Positions 37,263 to 45,648 of a stretch of DNA of 64,000 nucleotides are shown here, one piece after another. A program made the translations under genes and the position numbers. This DNA comes from JAICJR01 sp963848495 (GTDB taxonomy: Bacteria > Actinomycetota > Thermoleophilia > Solirubrobacterales > Thermoleophilaceae): the NCBI GenBank assembly GCA_963848495.1, contig CAWKDV010000002.1:1178001-1242000 (forward strand). Direction: 5' to 3'. The notes below the pieces were generated by a model. It made no database searches, was not told where the DNA came from, and was given only the letters and a program-made list of their open reading frames with translations. How positions within the stretch are numbered: position 1 is the stretch's first letter; each line of letters opens with the position of its first letter.

Positions 37263-37370
37263 GCGCCCTCCGGCCGAGCGCCGGAACCCTCTCCCGCGGC
37301 AAGGCTGAACCGCCTTGCGGTGAGCGGTACTATCGGCACCGATGGGACCTTCCACCATCGAAGGGGGAGG

Positions 37371-37718
37371 ATGAGCACCGAGGGCTGGATCTTCATGATC
37401 GGCTTCCGCGTGCTGGACGTGGGACTGCTGGTCATCTGGCTGGTGTGGTTCTTCCGGCTGCGTGACGACGACGACTCGGACGGTGGCGGCGGTCCAGGCG
37501 GCGAGGGCCCCGAGCCCGGTCCGAGCGGCGATCCCGGCGGTGGCGGCTTCGTCCTCCCACTCGGCAGGTTCCATCCCGGCAGAGGCCGCATCCGCGACCA
37601 CGGCCGCCCCTCGCACCGCGTCCCGCGCCGCGGCTCCGAACCCCTGCCGAACCCGTCACCGGCCCGCGTGAGGCGCCCGAGCTCGCCGGCGCCGGTGCAC
37701 CGCCGGTCGACGCGCTAA
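37371..37718 (+). CDS. Single-pass membrane protein with Gly/Pro/Arg-rich tail (115 aa)
   Basis: Not recognised. ATG 37371 follows a strong aagggggagg site. One N-terminal helix (GFRVLDVGLLVIWLVWFF) is followed by an acidic run (DDDDSDGGGG) and a low-complexity tail rich in Gly, Pro, Ser and Arg. The strong ribosome site and in-frame membrane helix support translation. Function unknown. Confidence 0.6.
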   Translation: MSTEGWIFMIGFRVLDVGLLVIWLVWFFRLRDDDDSDGGGGPGGEGPEPGPSGDPGGGGFVLPLGRFHPGRGRIRDHGRPSHRVPRRGSEPLPNPSPARVRRPSSPAPVHRRSTR

Positions 37719-37736
37719 GACCACGTCAGGCGGGGC

Positions 37737-38150
37737 CTAGCAGGCGCCTGGGTTCTGCTGGCAGAAGTCGCTGACGCCCTTCTGGGAGGGCGCTGCGGCT
37801 CCGCCGCTGTTCCCGGTGCTCGTCTTGTTGTTGCCGCTTCCGTTGTTCGAGCTCGGGGCCGGGGCTCCGCCCGCCGGTGGCGTCGAGGGGGTGGGCGCCG
37901 GCGATGCTGCGCCGCCGCCCGTGCCCGACGAGCCGCCGCCGGCGACCGAGCTGCCGGAGCCGGTGTCTGTGGGGCCTGTGGGGCCGGTGGTGGAGTCGGT
38001 GACGGGCGGGGCCGTCTCGCCGCCGGGCACCGTGAGGGCCGGCGCCGGGGGCAGGGTCTGCGCGTTCTTGCTGCTTCCGCCGCCGCCCCCGCAGGCGGAC
38101 ACGCCGGCTATCGCCGACAGCGCAAGGATCAGGGCCGCGAACCGCCGCAT
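37737..38150 (-). CDS. Putative lipoprotein, Gly/Ser/Thr/Pro-rich (137 aa)
   Basis: ATG 38150 opens RRFAALILALSAIAGVSACG, a lipoprotein signal with the lipobox VSAC at about residues 17-20. The mature part is low complexity (Gly, Ser, Thr, Pro, Asn) and ends with a short ordered-looking segment with two cysteines (GVSDFCQQNPGAC). The lipid anchor plus flexible linker suggests a spacer that carries the C-terminal Cys motif into the wall. It is convergent with the membrane protein upstream. No function can be assigned. Confidence 0.7.
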   Translation of the reverse strand: MRRFAALILALSAIAGVSACGGGGGSSKNAQTLPPAPALTVPGGETAPPVTDSTTGPTGPTDTGSGSSVAGGGSSGTGGGAASPAPTPSTPPAGGAPAPSSNNGSGNNKTSTGNSGGAAAPSQKGVSDFCQQNPGAC

Positions 38151-38158
38151 ATGGCGCC

Positions 38159-38428
38159 TCAGCGTTCGACGGCCGGCAGGCGACGCCCGCAGTGCGGGCA
38201 ATCGTTGAGATCCTTCGGCACGAGCTGCTCCAGGGAGCAGCCGCAGAGCCGGAGGTTCTCGACCGACCAGGGCAGGTCGCTCGGGGACGGGGCAAGCGGA
38301 AGCAGCTTGCCCACGACCTCGAACTCCTCGCCGGTATCCCGATCGACGTAGACGGTCCCCGGCTCGACCTCGCGAATCACCTCGCGGTCGGACCGGGCAC
38401 GCAGGCGATATAGCTGTCGCTCACCCAT
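38159..38428 (-). CDS. Small zinc-ribbon-like protein (89 aa)
   Basis: Not recognised. The first half (YRLRARSDREVIREVEPGTV, VDRDTGEEFEVVGKLL) is beta-rich. The second half holds four cysteines, LCGCSLEQL...NDCPHCGRRLP, arranged as CxC and CxxC and likely to bind Zn. ATG 38428. It lies 8 nt upstream of the lipoprotein gene on the same strand, so they may be co-transcribed. Confidence 0.6.
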   Translation of the reverse strand: MGERQLYRLRARSDREVIREVEPGTVYVDRDTGEEFEVVGKLLPLAPSPSDLPWSVENLRLCGCSLEQLVPKDLNDCPHCGRRLPAVER

Positions 38429-38494
38429 AGAGAGGGGGAAACATAGCAGTGGATGGGGTCACGTTCCGGCCGTTCGACCAGGCAATATTGCCCG

Positions 38495-40061
38495 GTGCGG
38501 ATCCTGATCTTCCACGGCTACCTGCTCCGCGGCACCGGCAGCAACATCTACAACGCAAGCCTGGCGAGCGCGTTCGCCGACCTCGGCCACGATGTCCACC
38601 TCCTCTGCCAGGACCGCACCGCCGCCGAGCTGCCCTTCGTGGACGCCGTGGGCCACTGGGAGGGCGGCGAGCTGTGGATCGAGACCGTCCGCGAGCCCGT
38701 GCGCTGCACCGCCTATCTGCCGGACATCGGGCGGGTGCTGCCGGTGTACGTCGCAGACGCCTACGAGGGCTTCGACGCCCGCCGCTTCCTGGAGCTGAGC
38801 GACGCTGAGGTGGGGCACTACGTCGACTCGAACGTGGCCGCGGCGGCCGAAGTCGCGGAGCGGGTGCAGCCTGACATCGCGCTCGCGAACCACGCCCTGA
38901 TGGGGCCGCTGGTGCTTCGCCGGGCCCTGGGCGGCCGCACCCCCTACGCGCTGAAGATCCACGGCAGCGCGCTCGAGTACACGATCAGGCCCGATCCGGA
39001 GCGCTTCCTGCCCTACGCGGCGCGAGGGGCTCGAGGGCGCCGCCGGCGTGCTGGTGGGCTCCACGCACATGGCGGAGCGGCTCTGGGACCTGCTGCCGGG
39101 CACGCGCGAGCGCACCCGGCTCGGCCCTCCGGGGGTCGACGTGGCGACCTTCCGCCCGGCGCCGCCCGGCGCCGCACCCGCTCGCCTGGCCGCGCTGGCG
39201 GCGCGGCTCGAGGGGGCGGCTGTGGCCGGCTGGGGCGGCGACGCCGGGGCCCCGCAGGTGCTCCGTGCGCTCGACCCCGAGCACGACCTGATCGTGACCT
39301 ATGTGGGCAAGCTGATCGTGTCGAAGGGCGTGGACCTGCTCCTCGCGGCCTGGCCGCTGGTCGTCGAGCAGGTGCCGGCGGCGCGGCTCTGCGTGGTGGG
39401 TTTCGGCACCTACCGCGAGGCTGTCGAGAGCCTGAACGCGGCGATCGGGCGCGGCGACCTCACAGCGGCCCGCGAGATCGCCGCCCGCGGCCGTGAGCTG
39501 GAGGGCGGCGAGCCGGGCGAGCTCCGCCACCTCGCCTCCTTCCTCCACGGGCTGGAGGGCGAGCGCCGGGAGCGCTACCTCGCCGCGGCGCCGGAGGCGG
39601 CGCGCCGGGTGGGGTTCACCGGGCGGCTCGAGCACTCCGACCTGCCGGACCTCCTGGTCGGCTGCCAGGCGCAGGTGGTGCCGAGCACCTTCCCCGAGGC
39701 CTTCGGCATGGTTGCGGCCGAGGCGGCCGCCTGCGGCCTGCTCCCCCTCTCGGCAGCGCACTCCGGCCTGGCCGAGGTCTGCGCGGCGCTGGCACCCGCG
39801 CTCGAGCCCTCGCTCCAGCCGCTGCTCGGCTTCGAGGTCGGTCCCGGCGCGGTGGACGAGATCGCTCGCAAGCTGGTCCGCTGGCTGACGCTGCCCACCG
39901 AGCAGCGCGCACGGGCGGGCGCCGCACTCGCCGCCTCGGCGGGCGGCCAATTCGGCTGGGAGGGAGTCGCGCAGAGGGTGATCGCGGCCGCCCAGGGCCG
40001 CCTGGACGAGCTTCCCCAGGCGGCGTCCGGCGCCGCGGCCTGGCGTCCGCCGAGCGGGTAA
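38495..40061 (+). CDS. GT4-type glycosyltransferase (frameshift)
   Basis: GT-B fold hexosyltransferase. GTG 38495 gives (M)RILIFHGYLLRGTGSNIYN with the usual GxGxxxY-like acceptor loop. At about 39026-39029 the frame breaks after PYAARG; removing one G continues as LEGAAGVLVGS in the second frame. The C-terminal domain has VTYVGKLIVSKGVDLLLAAW (donor domain start) and the E-x7-E-like block STFPEAFGMVAAEAAACGLL. Corrected length is about 522 residues. Sugar and acceptor are unknown; GT4 enzymes often make glycolipids or wall glycans. Confidence 0.82.
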
Positions 40062-40072
40062 TCTTCCGGCCC

Positions 40073-40798
40073 TTGACTCCTTCGCGGGACAGGATTCGCC
40101 TACTCGCGCTGCCGCTCGCGCTGCTCGCCGGCGTCGCCGGCGTGGTCGGCTGCGGCTCGCGCGGCAGCCACCCGGACCTCATCAACGGCAAGACTTTGTT
40201 CACGGAGAAGTGCGGCGCCTGTCACACGCTCGCGCGGGCGGGCACCAAGGGCATCCAGGGCCCGAACCTGGACGCCGCGTTTGCCGTCGATCGAGCTCAG
40301 GGCTTCAAGGACAGCGGGATCGAGGGTGTGGTGCACAACCAGATCTCGCACGTGCGCCGGGGCAGCATCATGCCCAACAACCTCGTCACGGGCGATGACG
40401 CTCGCGACGTGGCCGCCTACGTCGGCTTCGCGGCCGGCCTGCCCGGTAAGGACAGCGGCGCGCTCGCCACCGCGGGGCAGCCGAAGACCAGCAACAAGGC
40501 GGCCTTGGAGCAGAACGGGCAGCTCACCATCCCGGCGGATCCGAGCGGCGCCCTCGCGTTCGTCTACAGCAAGGCCACCGCCACGGCGGGCTCTGTCACC
40601 CTTCAAATGCCCAACAAGTCCTCCATTTCGCACGACATATCCATCAAGGGCAACGGCATCGACCAGCATGGGCCAGTTGTGGGACAGGGCGGGACTTCGA
40701 AGGTCACGGCCACGCTCAAGCCCGGGACATACGAGTTCTACTGCTCGGTGCCTGGTCACGAGGCGGGCGGGATGAAGGGAACCCTTACGGTCAAATAG
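40073..40798 (+). CDS. Lipoprotein with cytochrome c and cupredoxin domains
   Basis: Redox protein on the outer membrane face. TTG 40073 gives a lipoprotein signal ending in VVGCGS. Next is a monohaem cytochrome c domain: CGACHTLA at about residues 43-50 and a likely axial Met in IMPNN. After a linker comes a type I copper domain (about 145-241) with ligands His in SISHDIS, then C-x4-H-x4-M in YCSVPGHEAGGM. It could carry electrons to the caa3 oxidase (44-48 kb). Start codon TTG is the best in frame but no strong ribosome site precedes it. Confidence 0.85.
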   Translation: MTPSRDRIRLLALPLALLAGVAGVVGCGSRGSHPDLINGKTLFTEKCGACHTLARAGTKGIQGPNLDAAFAVDRAQGFKDSGIEGVVHNQISHVRRGSIMPNNLVTGDDARDVAAYVGFAAGLPGKDSGALATAGQPKTSNKAALEQNGQLTIPADPSGALAFVYSKATATAGSVTLQMPNKSSISHDISIKGNGIDQHGPVVGQGGTSKVTATLKPGTYEFYCSVPGHEAGGMKGTLTVK

Positions 40799-40813
40799 GC
40801 CGCCGAGGGGTTT

Positions 40814-40829
40814 GGAAACCCGGGTTTCC
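40814..40829. promoter_or_regulatory. 16-bp perfect palindrome upstream of pilB
   Basis: ggaaaccc followed by gggtttcc, a perfect 8+8 palindrome with no spacer, 16 nt after the cytochrome c/cupredoxin stop and 46 nt before the pilB ATG. With no loop it is poorer as a terminator than as a dimeric repressor site; function unknown. Confidence 0.4.
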
Positions 40830-40875
40830 TGCCGATAACCGGGGTGACTGGGCTGAGAGCGCCCCCTCACCCTCC

Positions 40876-42657
40876 ATGAATCCGGTAGACAACAGCGCGA
40901 AGACGCACACCCACGCTCGGCGGGGAGCGGACCACGAGCCCAAGGAGGCGCAGCCTCCGCGGCTCGCAGGCCTGACCGAGCCGACGTCGCGCGGCCGCTC
41001 CGTGCGGCGCATCGGAGAGGTGATCGTCGATCTCGGATTCGCCGATCCGGATGTGGTCGAGCGCGCCGTCGAGACCGCCCGCGAGCGCGGCGAGCCGACC
41101 GGCAAGGTGCTCGTCGAGACAGGCGTTCTAACCCACGACCAACTTGCCCACGCGGTGGCCGAGCGCTACGGGCTCGACTACGTAGACCTCTCGATCTTCA
41201 AGGTCGACATGGGCGCCGCCAATCTCGTGAGCCCCGCGTCCGCCCGCCGCTACGAGGCGGTGCCGGTGGCCTACCTCGACGAGCGCACCGTGCTCGTGGC
41301 GATGGCCGACCCGGCGAACATCCTTGCGATCGACGACATCGCCATGATGACCGGGCTCGACGTCCGCCGCGCGGTGACCTCGCACGAGGACATCGACGCG
41401 CTGATCAGCCAGCTGAACCGGATCGACGACGCGGTATCGGAGGCTGCGGCCGAGCTGCCCGAGGCGATCGAGGTCAACAACCTGCGCGAGTCCGCCGACG
41501 ACGCGCCGGTCATCAAGCTCGTCCACTCGATCATCGCCGACGCCGTGCAGCGCGGCGCCTCCGACATCCACTTCGACACCGAGGAGCGCGAGATGCGCGT
41601 GCGCTTCCGGGTCGACGGCGTGGTGTCGGAATCCACCACCGTTCCGCGTCGCATGATCCCCGGCGTGGTGTCCCGCATCAAGATCATGGCCGAGCTCGAC
41701 ATCGCCGAGAGCCGGCGGCCCCAGGACGGCCGCATGGGCCTCATGGTGGAGGGCCGGCAGGTCGACATCCGCGTGGTCACGCTGCCGATCGTGCACGGCG
41801 AGTCGGTGGTCATGCGAATCCTCGACAAGAGCAACGTCACGATCAGCCTCGACGCGCTCGGCATGCGGGAGCACGACCGCGAGCGCTTCCAGAAGGCGAT
41901 CGGCCAGAGCCACGGCGCCGTGCTCGTCACCGGCCCGACGGGCTCGGGCAAGACCACCACGCTCTATGCGGCGCTCGGCGAGCTCAACACGCCCGACAAG
42001 ACCCTGATCACGATCGAGGACCCGGTCGAGTACCAGCTCGCGGGCGTCAAGCAGATCCAGGTGAACGCAAAGGTGAACCTCACCTTCGCCACCGGCCTGA
42101 AGTCCATGCTCCGCTCGGACCCGAACGTGATCATGGTCGGCGAGATCCGCGACCGCGACACCGCCCAGATCGCGGTGGAGTCCGCCCTCACGGGCCACCT
42201 CGTGCTCTCGACGCTGCACACGAACGACGCCCCAAGCGCGATCACGCGCCTGATCGAGATGGGCATCGAGCCCTTCCTCGTGGCGTCGTCGGTCGAGTGC
42301 GTCGTGGGGCAGCGCCTCGCGCGGACGCTCTGCATGGCCTGCCGCGTGGAGGCTGAGATCTCGCTCGAGACGCTGATCGAGAACGGCTTCAAGGCCACCG
42401 CGGCCATCAAGGGCTACGAGCCCAAGGGCTGCCGCCGCTGCGGCGGCACCGGCTATAAGGGCCGTATCGGCCTCTACGAGACCATGCAGATGACCGATGA
42501 GATCCGCGCCCTCACCCTCGAGCGCGCCTCGGCGACGGCGATCACCGAGACGGCGTTTTCCCAGGGTATGGTCCGCATGCGCGAGGACGGCCTCGACAAG
42601 ATCGCACAGGGCCTCACGACCGTCTCCGAGGTCGTGCGCGTCACCGGCTCGAACTAG
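40876..42657 (+). CDS. pilB: Type IV pilus / type II secretion ATPase, PilB/GspE type
   Basis: Hexameric cytoplasmic ATPase that powers pilus assembly or secretion. N-terminal domain (about 40-190) is of the MshEN/GspE-N type (IGEVIVDLGFADPDVVERAV). The catalytic core has Walker A GPTGSGKTTTLYAAL at about 353, Asp box IEDPVEY, Walker B-like IMVGEIRDRDTA and His box LVLSTLHTNDAPS. A tetracysteine zinc site is CMACR (486, 489) and CRRCGGTGY (519, 522). Length 593. Other pilus genes (pilC, pilT, pilin) are not adjacent. Confidence 0.93.
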   Translation: MNPVDNSAKTHTHARRGADHEPKEAQPPRLAGLTEPTSRGRSVRRIGEVIVDLGFADPDVVERAVETARERGEPTGKVLVETGVLTHDQLAHAVAERYGLDYVDLSIFKVDMGAANLVSPASARRYEAVPVAYLDERTVLVAMADPANILAIDDIAMMTGLDVRRAVTSHEDIDALISQLNRIDDAVSEAAAELPEAIEVNNLRESADDAPVIKLVHSIIADAVQRGASDIHFDTEEREMRVRFRVDGVVSESTTVPRRMIPGVVSRIKIMAELDIAESRRPQDGRMGLMVEGRQVDIRVVTLPIVHGESVVMRILDKSNVTISLDALGMREHDRERFQKAIGQSHGAVLVTGPTGSGKTTTLYAALGELNTPDKTLITIEDPVEYQLAGVKQIQVNAKVNLTFATGLKSMLRSDPNVIMVGEIRDRDTAQIAVESALTGHLVLSTLHTNDAPSAITRLIEMGIEPFLVASSVECVVGQRLARTLCMACRVEAEISLETLIENGFKATAAIKGYEPKGCRRCGGTGYKGRIGLYETMQMTDEIRALTLERASATAITETAFSQGMVRMREDGLDKIAQGLTTVSEVVRVTGSN

Positions 42658-43177
42658 CTCGAGCTAGCGAGCGTGAACCGCGCAGGTCCAGGCGCCAGTC
42701 GTTGCAGGTCATGAGGTGCCCCTTCGGGAACTCGAACTCGAGCGCCTCGAGCAGCTCGAAGCCGAGCTTGCGGCAGATCGCGTTCGAGGCCGCGTTGTCG
42801 ACGTTCGGGAAGGCGTGCATGAAGCGGTGCATGTCGTCGCGCTTGGCGAGCCCGATCGCCTGCGCGGTCGCCGCCACCGCGATGCCGCGGCCCTGGAACT
42901 CCGGCACGACCATCCAGCCGACCTCGTAGACCTGCTCGTCGCCCCACTCCTTCGTCCAGAAGCCGACCGACCCGACGCCGGCACCGCTCGCCAGCTCGAC
43001 GATCTTGAACATGCGATCGCCACCCGCGAGGCGCTCGTAGCGGCCCTGACGCTCCCGCAGCTTGTCCGGGCTCTCGGGGCCGCCGAGGTGCTCGGTCATG
43101 CGCGCGTCGCCCATCAGTCGCTCGAGCAGCGGCAGGTCGCCGCTGCCCCAGGGCTCGAGGGTCACCGTCGCGCTCAT
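42641..43177 (-). CDS. GNAT-family acetyltransferase
   Basis: A 178-residue N-acetyltransferase resembling the RimJ/ribosomal-protein-alanine type. It has LLERLMGDARMTEHLGGPES, then EVGWMVVPEFQGRGIAVAAT, the acetyl-CoA-binding motif A (Q-x-x-G-x-A-like), and NAASNAICRKLGFELLEAL, the motif B helix of acetyltransferases. Convergent with pilB, its 3' end overlaps the pilB end by 17 bp. Substrate unknown. Confidence 0.87.
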   Translation of the reverse strand: MSATVTLEPWGSGDLPLLERLMGDARMTEHLGGPESPDKLRERQGRYERLAGGDRMFKIVELASGAGVGSVGFWTKEWGDEQVYEVGWMVVPEFQGRGIAVAATAQAIGLAKRDDMHRFMHAFPNVDNAASNAICRKLGFELLEALEFEFPKGHLMTCNDWRLDLRGSRSLARASSSR

Positions 43178-43256
43178 TCCGCGCAGTATTTACCCGGAGC
43201 CCACGGCGCGCCCTACGAATCGCCGGACGGCATGCCCGAACCCGGTGGGCCTGGCG

Positions 43257-44009
43257 CTATGCCACCAGCTCGAGCAGCTGCGGGAGGAGCGCCGGGTTCG
43301 CCGCGGCCAGGCCGGGCGGCTCGCCCTCGAGCTCGGCCAGCGCTCCGCCCGCTTCGCCGACGATCAGTCGCGCCGCCGCCCAGTCCCACGGCTTGAGGCC
43401 GCGCTCGAAGTAGCCGTCGAGGCGGCCCGCGGCCACCCAGGCCAGGTCGAGCGCCGCGGCGCCGGCCCGGCGGATGTCGCGGACGCGGGGGAGGACGCCG
43501 GTGAGCAGCTGCGCCTGCTCTGCGCGCACGCCGGCGCCGTACGAGAAGCCGGTGGCCACGAGGGCCGTCTCGAGGCGGTCCTTCGGGTTCACGTGGATCG
43601 CGTGGCCGTTCAGCGTTGCGCCGCCGCCGCGGCCGGCCTTGAACGTCTCGTCGCGCAGCGGGTCGTGGATCACGCCCACCAGGCCGCCCTCCGCGTCCTC
43701 CAGCGCGACGCTTACGCACCAGGCCGGGAAGCCGTAGAGGTAGTTGATCGTGCCGTCGAGCGGGTCGATCACCCAGCGGCGGCCGCTCGCGGCATCGCGC
43801 GAGGATCCCTCCTCGGCCAGCAGGCCGTCGTCCGGCCTCTCGGCCGCCAGCAGCTCACGGACGGCCTTCTCGGAGGCCTTATCGGCGTCTGAGACGAGGT
43901 CCGTTTCGCTGGACTTGTGCTCCACCCCGCGAGCGGGTCCCCCGTAGCGCTCGAGCAGCAGATCGCCGGCCATGCGGGCCGCGCGCTCGGCTAGCTCGAG
44001 ATCGGTCAG
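43257..44009 (-). CDS. suhB: Inositol-1-monophosphatase family protein
   Basis: Mg-dependent, Li-sensitive sugar phosphatase family (inositol, fructose-1,6-bis or histidinol phosphate). Motifs: LVSDADKASEKAVRELL, EEGSSRD, WVIDPLDGTINYLYGFPAWC (metal-binding DPLDGT) and KPWDWAAARLIVGEAGG. About 250 residues. The start is unclear: the expected beginning TDLELAERAARMAG follows a CTG at 44009 that overlaps the stop of the 26-aa micro-ORF, while the first ATG is 43973. The minus-strand frame stays open further upstream, but through the micro-ORF. Confidence 0.9.
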   Translation of the reverse strand: MTDLELAERAARMAGDLLLERYGGPARGVEHKSSETDLVSDADKASEKAVRELLAAERPDDGLLAEEGSSRDAASGRRWVIDPLDGTINYLYGFPAWCVSVALEDAEGGLVGVIHDPLRDETFKAGRGGGATLNGHAIHVNPKDRLETALVATGFSYGAGVRAEQAQLLTGVLPRVRDIRRAGAAALDLAWVAAGRLDGYFERGLKPWDWAAARLIVGEAGGALAELEGEPPGLAAANPALLPQLLELVA

Positions 44010-44086
44010 GACACCGCCCGGATGAGGATGACGAGGATCACGATCACGGCAGCGAGACCCACGGCCCACAGCAGGAGCCGGAACAT
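44006..44086 (-). CDS. 26-aa membrane micro-protein
   Basis: ATG 44086 opens MFRLLLWAVGLAAVIVILVI, then LIRAVS and a TGA at 44006. It is a bare membrane helix of about 20 residues with a basic flank, preceded by gcagtgaggccgcg. Its stop overlaps the suhB start region by 4 nt, the coupling seen throughout this genome. It follows the oxidase cluster on the same strand beyond hairpin R4. Possible roles include a small oxidase-associated subunit, but this is inference from position only. Confidence 0.45.
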   Translation of the reverse strand: MFRLLLWAVGLAAVIVILVILIRAVS

Positions 44087-44130
44087 CGCGGCCTCACTGC
44101 GAAGCGGATTCTGCATTTCAAAGGGAGATT

Positions 44131-44191
44131 GCGGATTGCGGATTGCGGATTGCAAAGGCGGAGATCCGCAATCCGCAATCTGCAATCCGCA
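44131..44191. repeat. Inverted heptamer array R4 (gcggatt / atccgca)
   Basis: Left arm: three gcggatt units (44131-44151), preceded by a partial one. Loop gcaaaggcggag. Right arm: atccgca, atccgca, atctgca, atccgca (44164-44191), reverse complement in register with the left. It begins 3 nt beyond the ctaE stop on the minus strand, so it is the 3' hairpin of the oxidase operon. The unit is one base from the R1 variant attgcgg. Confidence 0.9.
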
Positions 44192-44194
44192 ATC

Positions 44195-44809
44195 TCACAG
44201 GATGTACAGCGCGGTGAAGACGATGACCCACATCACATCGACGAAGTGCCAGTAGATGCCCGGCACCTCCACGCCGCGGTGCTCGTCCGGGCTGAAGTGG
44301 CCGCGGTTCGCCCTGATGTTGGCGAACAGGAGCAGGATCAGGCCGACCGTGACGTGGGCTCCGTGCAGGCCGGTGAGCCCGTAGAAGATCGTGCCCTGGG
44401 CATGGTCCTGCGGCGCCCAGCCCAGGTGGACGTACTCGTTGATCTGCACCGACAGGAAGGTCAGTCCCAGGAAGAAGGTGGCAAACAGGCCCGCGCGCAT
44501 GCCGGAGCGGTTGCCGTTCTTGATCGACACGAGCGCCCAGTGCATCGTGAAGCTCGAGGAGAGCAGCACGCCGGTGTTGACCGCGGCCACCAGCACCGGG
44601 ATCTCGGTGCCGGGCGCCGGCCACGGGTCGCCCTTCACGACCCTCATGAAGAAGTAGGCCGTGAAGAAAGCTCCGAAGAGCATGATCTCCGAGATGATGA
44701 AAAGCAGCATCCCGAGGATCTGGGCGTCCACCCGCGAGGAGTGGTTCGCAGCGGGCGGCCCGTGGTGCTCGTGCTCGTGCGCGCCGACGCTGATCGATGC
44801 CGACTCCAT
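44195..44809 (-). CDS. ctaE: Cytochrome c oxidase subunit III
   Basis: Core heme-copper oxidase subunit, 204 residues with five helices, the short form typical of actinobacteria. Blocks: ILGMLLFIISEIMLFGAFFT, NTGVLLSSSFTMHWALVSIK, FLSVQINEYVHLGW, FYGLTGLHGAHVTVGLILLL and the C-terminal YWHFVDVMWVIVFTALYIL. The His-rich N-terminus (HEHEHHGPP) is a variable tail. ATG 44809 overlaps the stop of the Usp-like gene. A heptamer hairpin (R4) closes the cluster. Confidence 0.94.
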   Translation of the reverse strand: MESASISVGAHEHEHHGPPAANHSSRVDAQILGMLLFIISEIMLFGAFFTAYFFMRVVKGDPWPAPGTEIPVLVAAVNTGVLLSSSFTMHWALVSIKNGNRSGMRAGLFATFFLGLTFLSVQINEYVHLGWAPQDHAQGTIFYGLTGLHGAHVTVGLILLLFANIRANRGHFSPDEHRGVEVPGIYWHFVDVMWVIVFTALYIL

Positions 44810-45648
44810 CAGGCGGCCGCCCCCTCCTGTGCCTGCTCCTGCGTGATCTCGATGTGCTCGACCGGCTTGCCGGTGGCGGCCTTCGTGCGCTCGATCAGGT
44901 TCATCCGCAGCCAGCCCGAGCGCTCACCGGGGAAGGTCGAGATGACGATCTCGTCGACCGTGTAGAACTGCAGCGCGTTCTGGATCGCCGTGAACGGGTC
45001 CGGATCGCCAACCTGGCCGATGCACTCGAGCCCCGCCTCGCGGAGGCGGCTGAGCGTGTGGGCGAGACGGTCGGCCGCCTCGTCGCTCGAGTCACTCTGC
45101 GGGCAGATCACGATGAAACGGTGCGGCGACTCCGCCGCCTTCTGCTTGAGCAGGTCGATCAGCGGCTGACCGCCGACGGTCTGGTTGGCGACGACGAGCG
45201 TGGAGAGCTTGTGCGCGCGGTCGGCGTCGAGATCGACCACCACGTGGGTGATGGCCAGGCCGCTGTCGGTGCGGATCCGCTCCACTAGGTCCCGGCGCAG
45301 CCAGCCGGAGCGCGTCTCGGGATGCGTGGAGATGATCACCTCGTCGGCGCGGTACTGCGCGATCCCGTCCATCGTGGCGTGGTAGGGATCCGGGTCCATC
45401 ACCCGGCCGTCGGCCTCGATGCCGGCCTCACGCAGCTCGGCGAGCGTGGTGTCGAGGCGGTTCTGGGCCGCCGCCTCCACGAGCTCCTGGTAGACGACGT
45501 AGCCGTGCCGCGGCTCGTTCTGCGGGCAGATCACGTGGAAGCGGGCCGGGCCCTGGGCGGCGCGCTTCTCGACCGCGTCGATCAGCGACCGTCCGCCGAC
45601 GGTCTCGTTCGCGACGACGAGAACGCTCTTCGCGCCGGCGTCCGTCAT
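44809..45648 (-). CDS. Tandem Usp-like two-domain protein within the oxidase operon
   Basis: A 279-residue protein made of two homologous halves (about residues 5-140 and 145-270). Both start (S)xLVVANxTVGGxxLIDxxxxxAA and contain (F)xVICPQ, LxRLREAGxE, (G)xVxDPDP, DEIVISTxPxxRSGWLR and an (L)IER end. The DEIVIST and SGWLR blocks echo the universal-stress fold, but the usual ATP loop is altered. It is sandwiched between ctaD and ctaE with 1-4 nt overlaps. I assign it as a Usp-like protein of unknown role, possibly regulating or assembling the oxidase; the duplication is evident from the sequence. Confidence 0.82.
   Translation of the reverse strand: MTDAGAKSVLVVANETVGGRSLIDAVEKRAAQGPARFHVICPQNEPRHGYVVYQELVEAAAQNRLDTTLAELREAGIEADGRVMDPDPYHATMDGIAQYRADEVIISTHPETRSGWLRRDLVERIRTDSGLAITHVVVDLDADRAHKLSTLVVANQTVGGQPLIDLLKQKAAESPHRFIVICPQSDSSDEAADRLAHTLSRLREAGLECIGQVGDPDPFTAIQNALQFYTVDEIVISTFPGERSGWLRMNLIERTKAATGKPVEHIEITQEQAQEGAAA

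Noticed and set aside
40831..40862. THI-box-like string (ggggtgactgggctgagag) before pilB
   Set aside because: The conserved second half of a TPP riboswitch is absent and the downstream gene is unrelated to thiamine; chance match.
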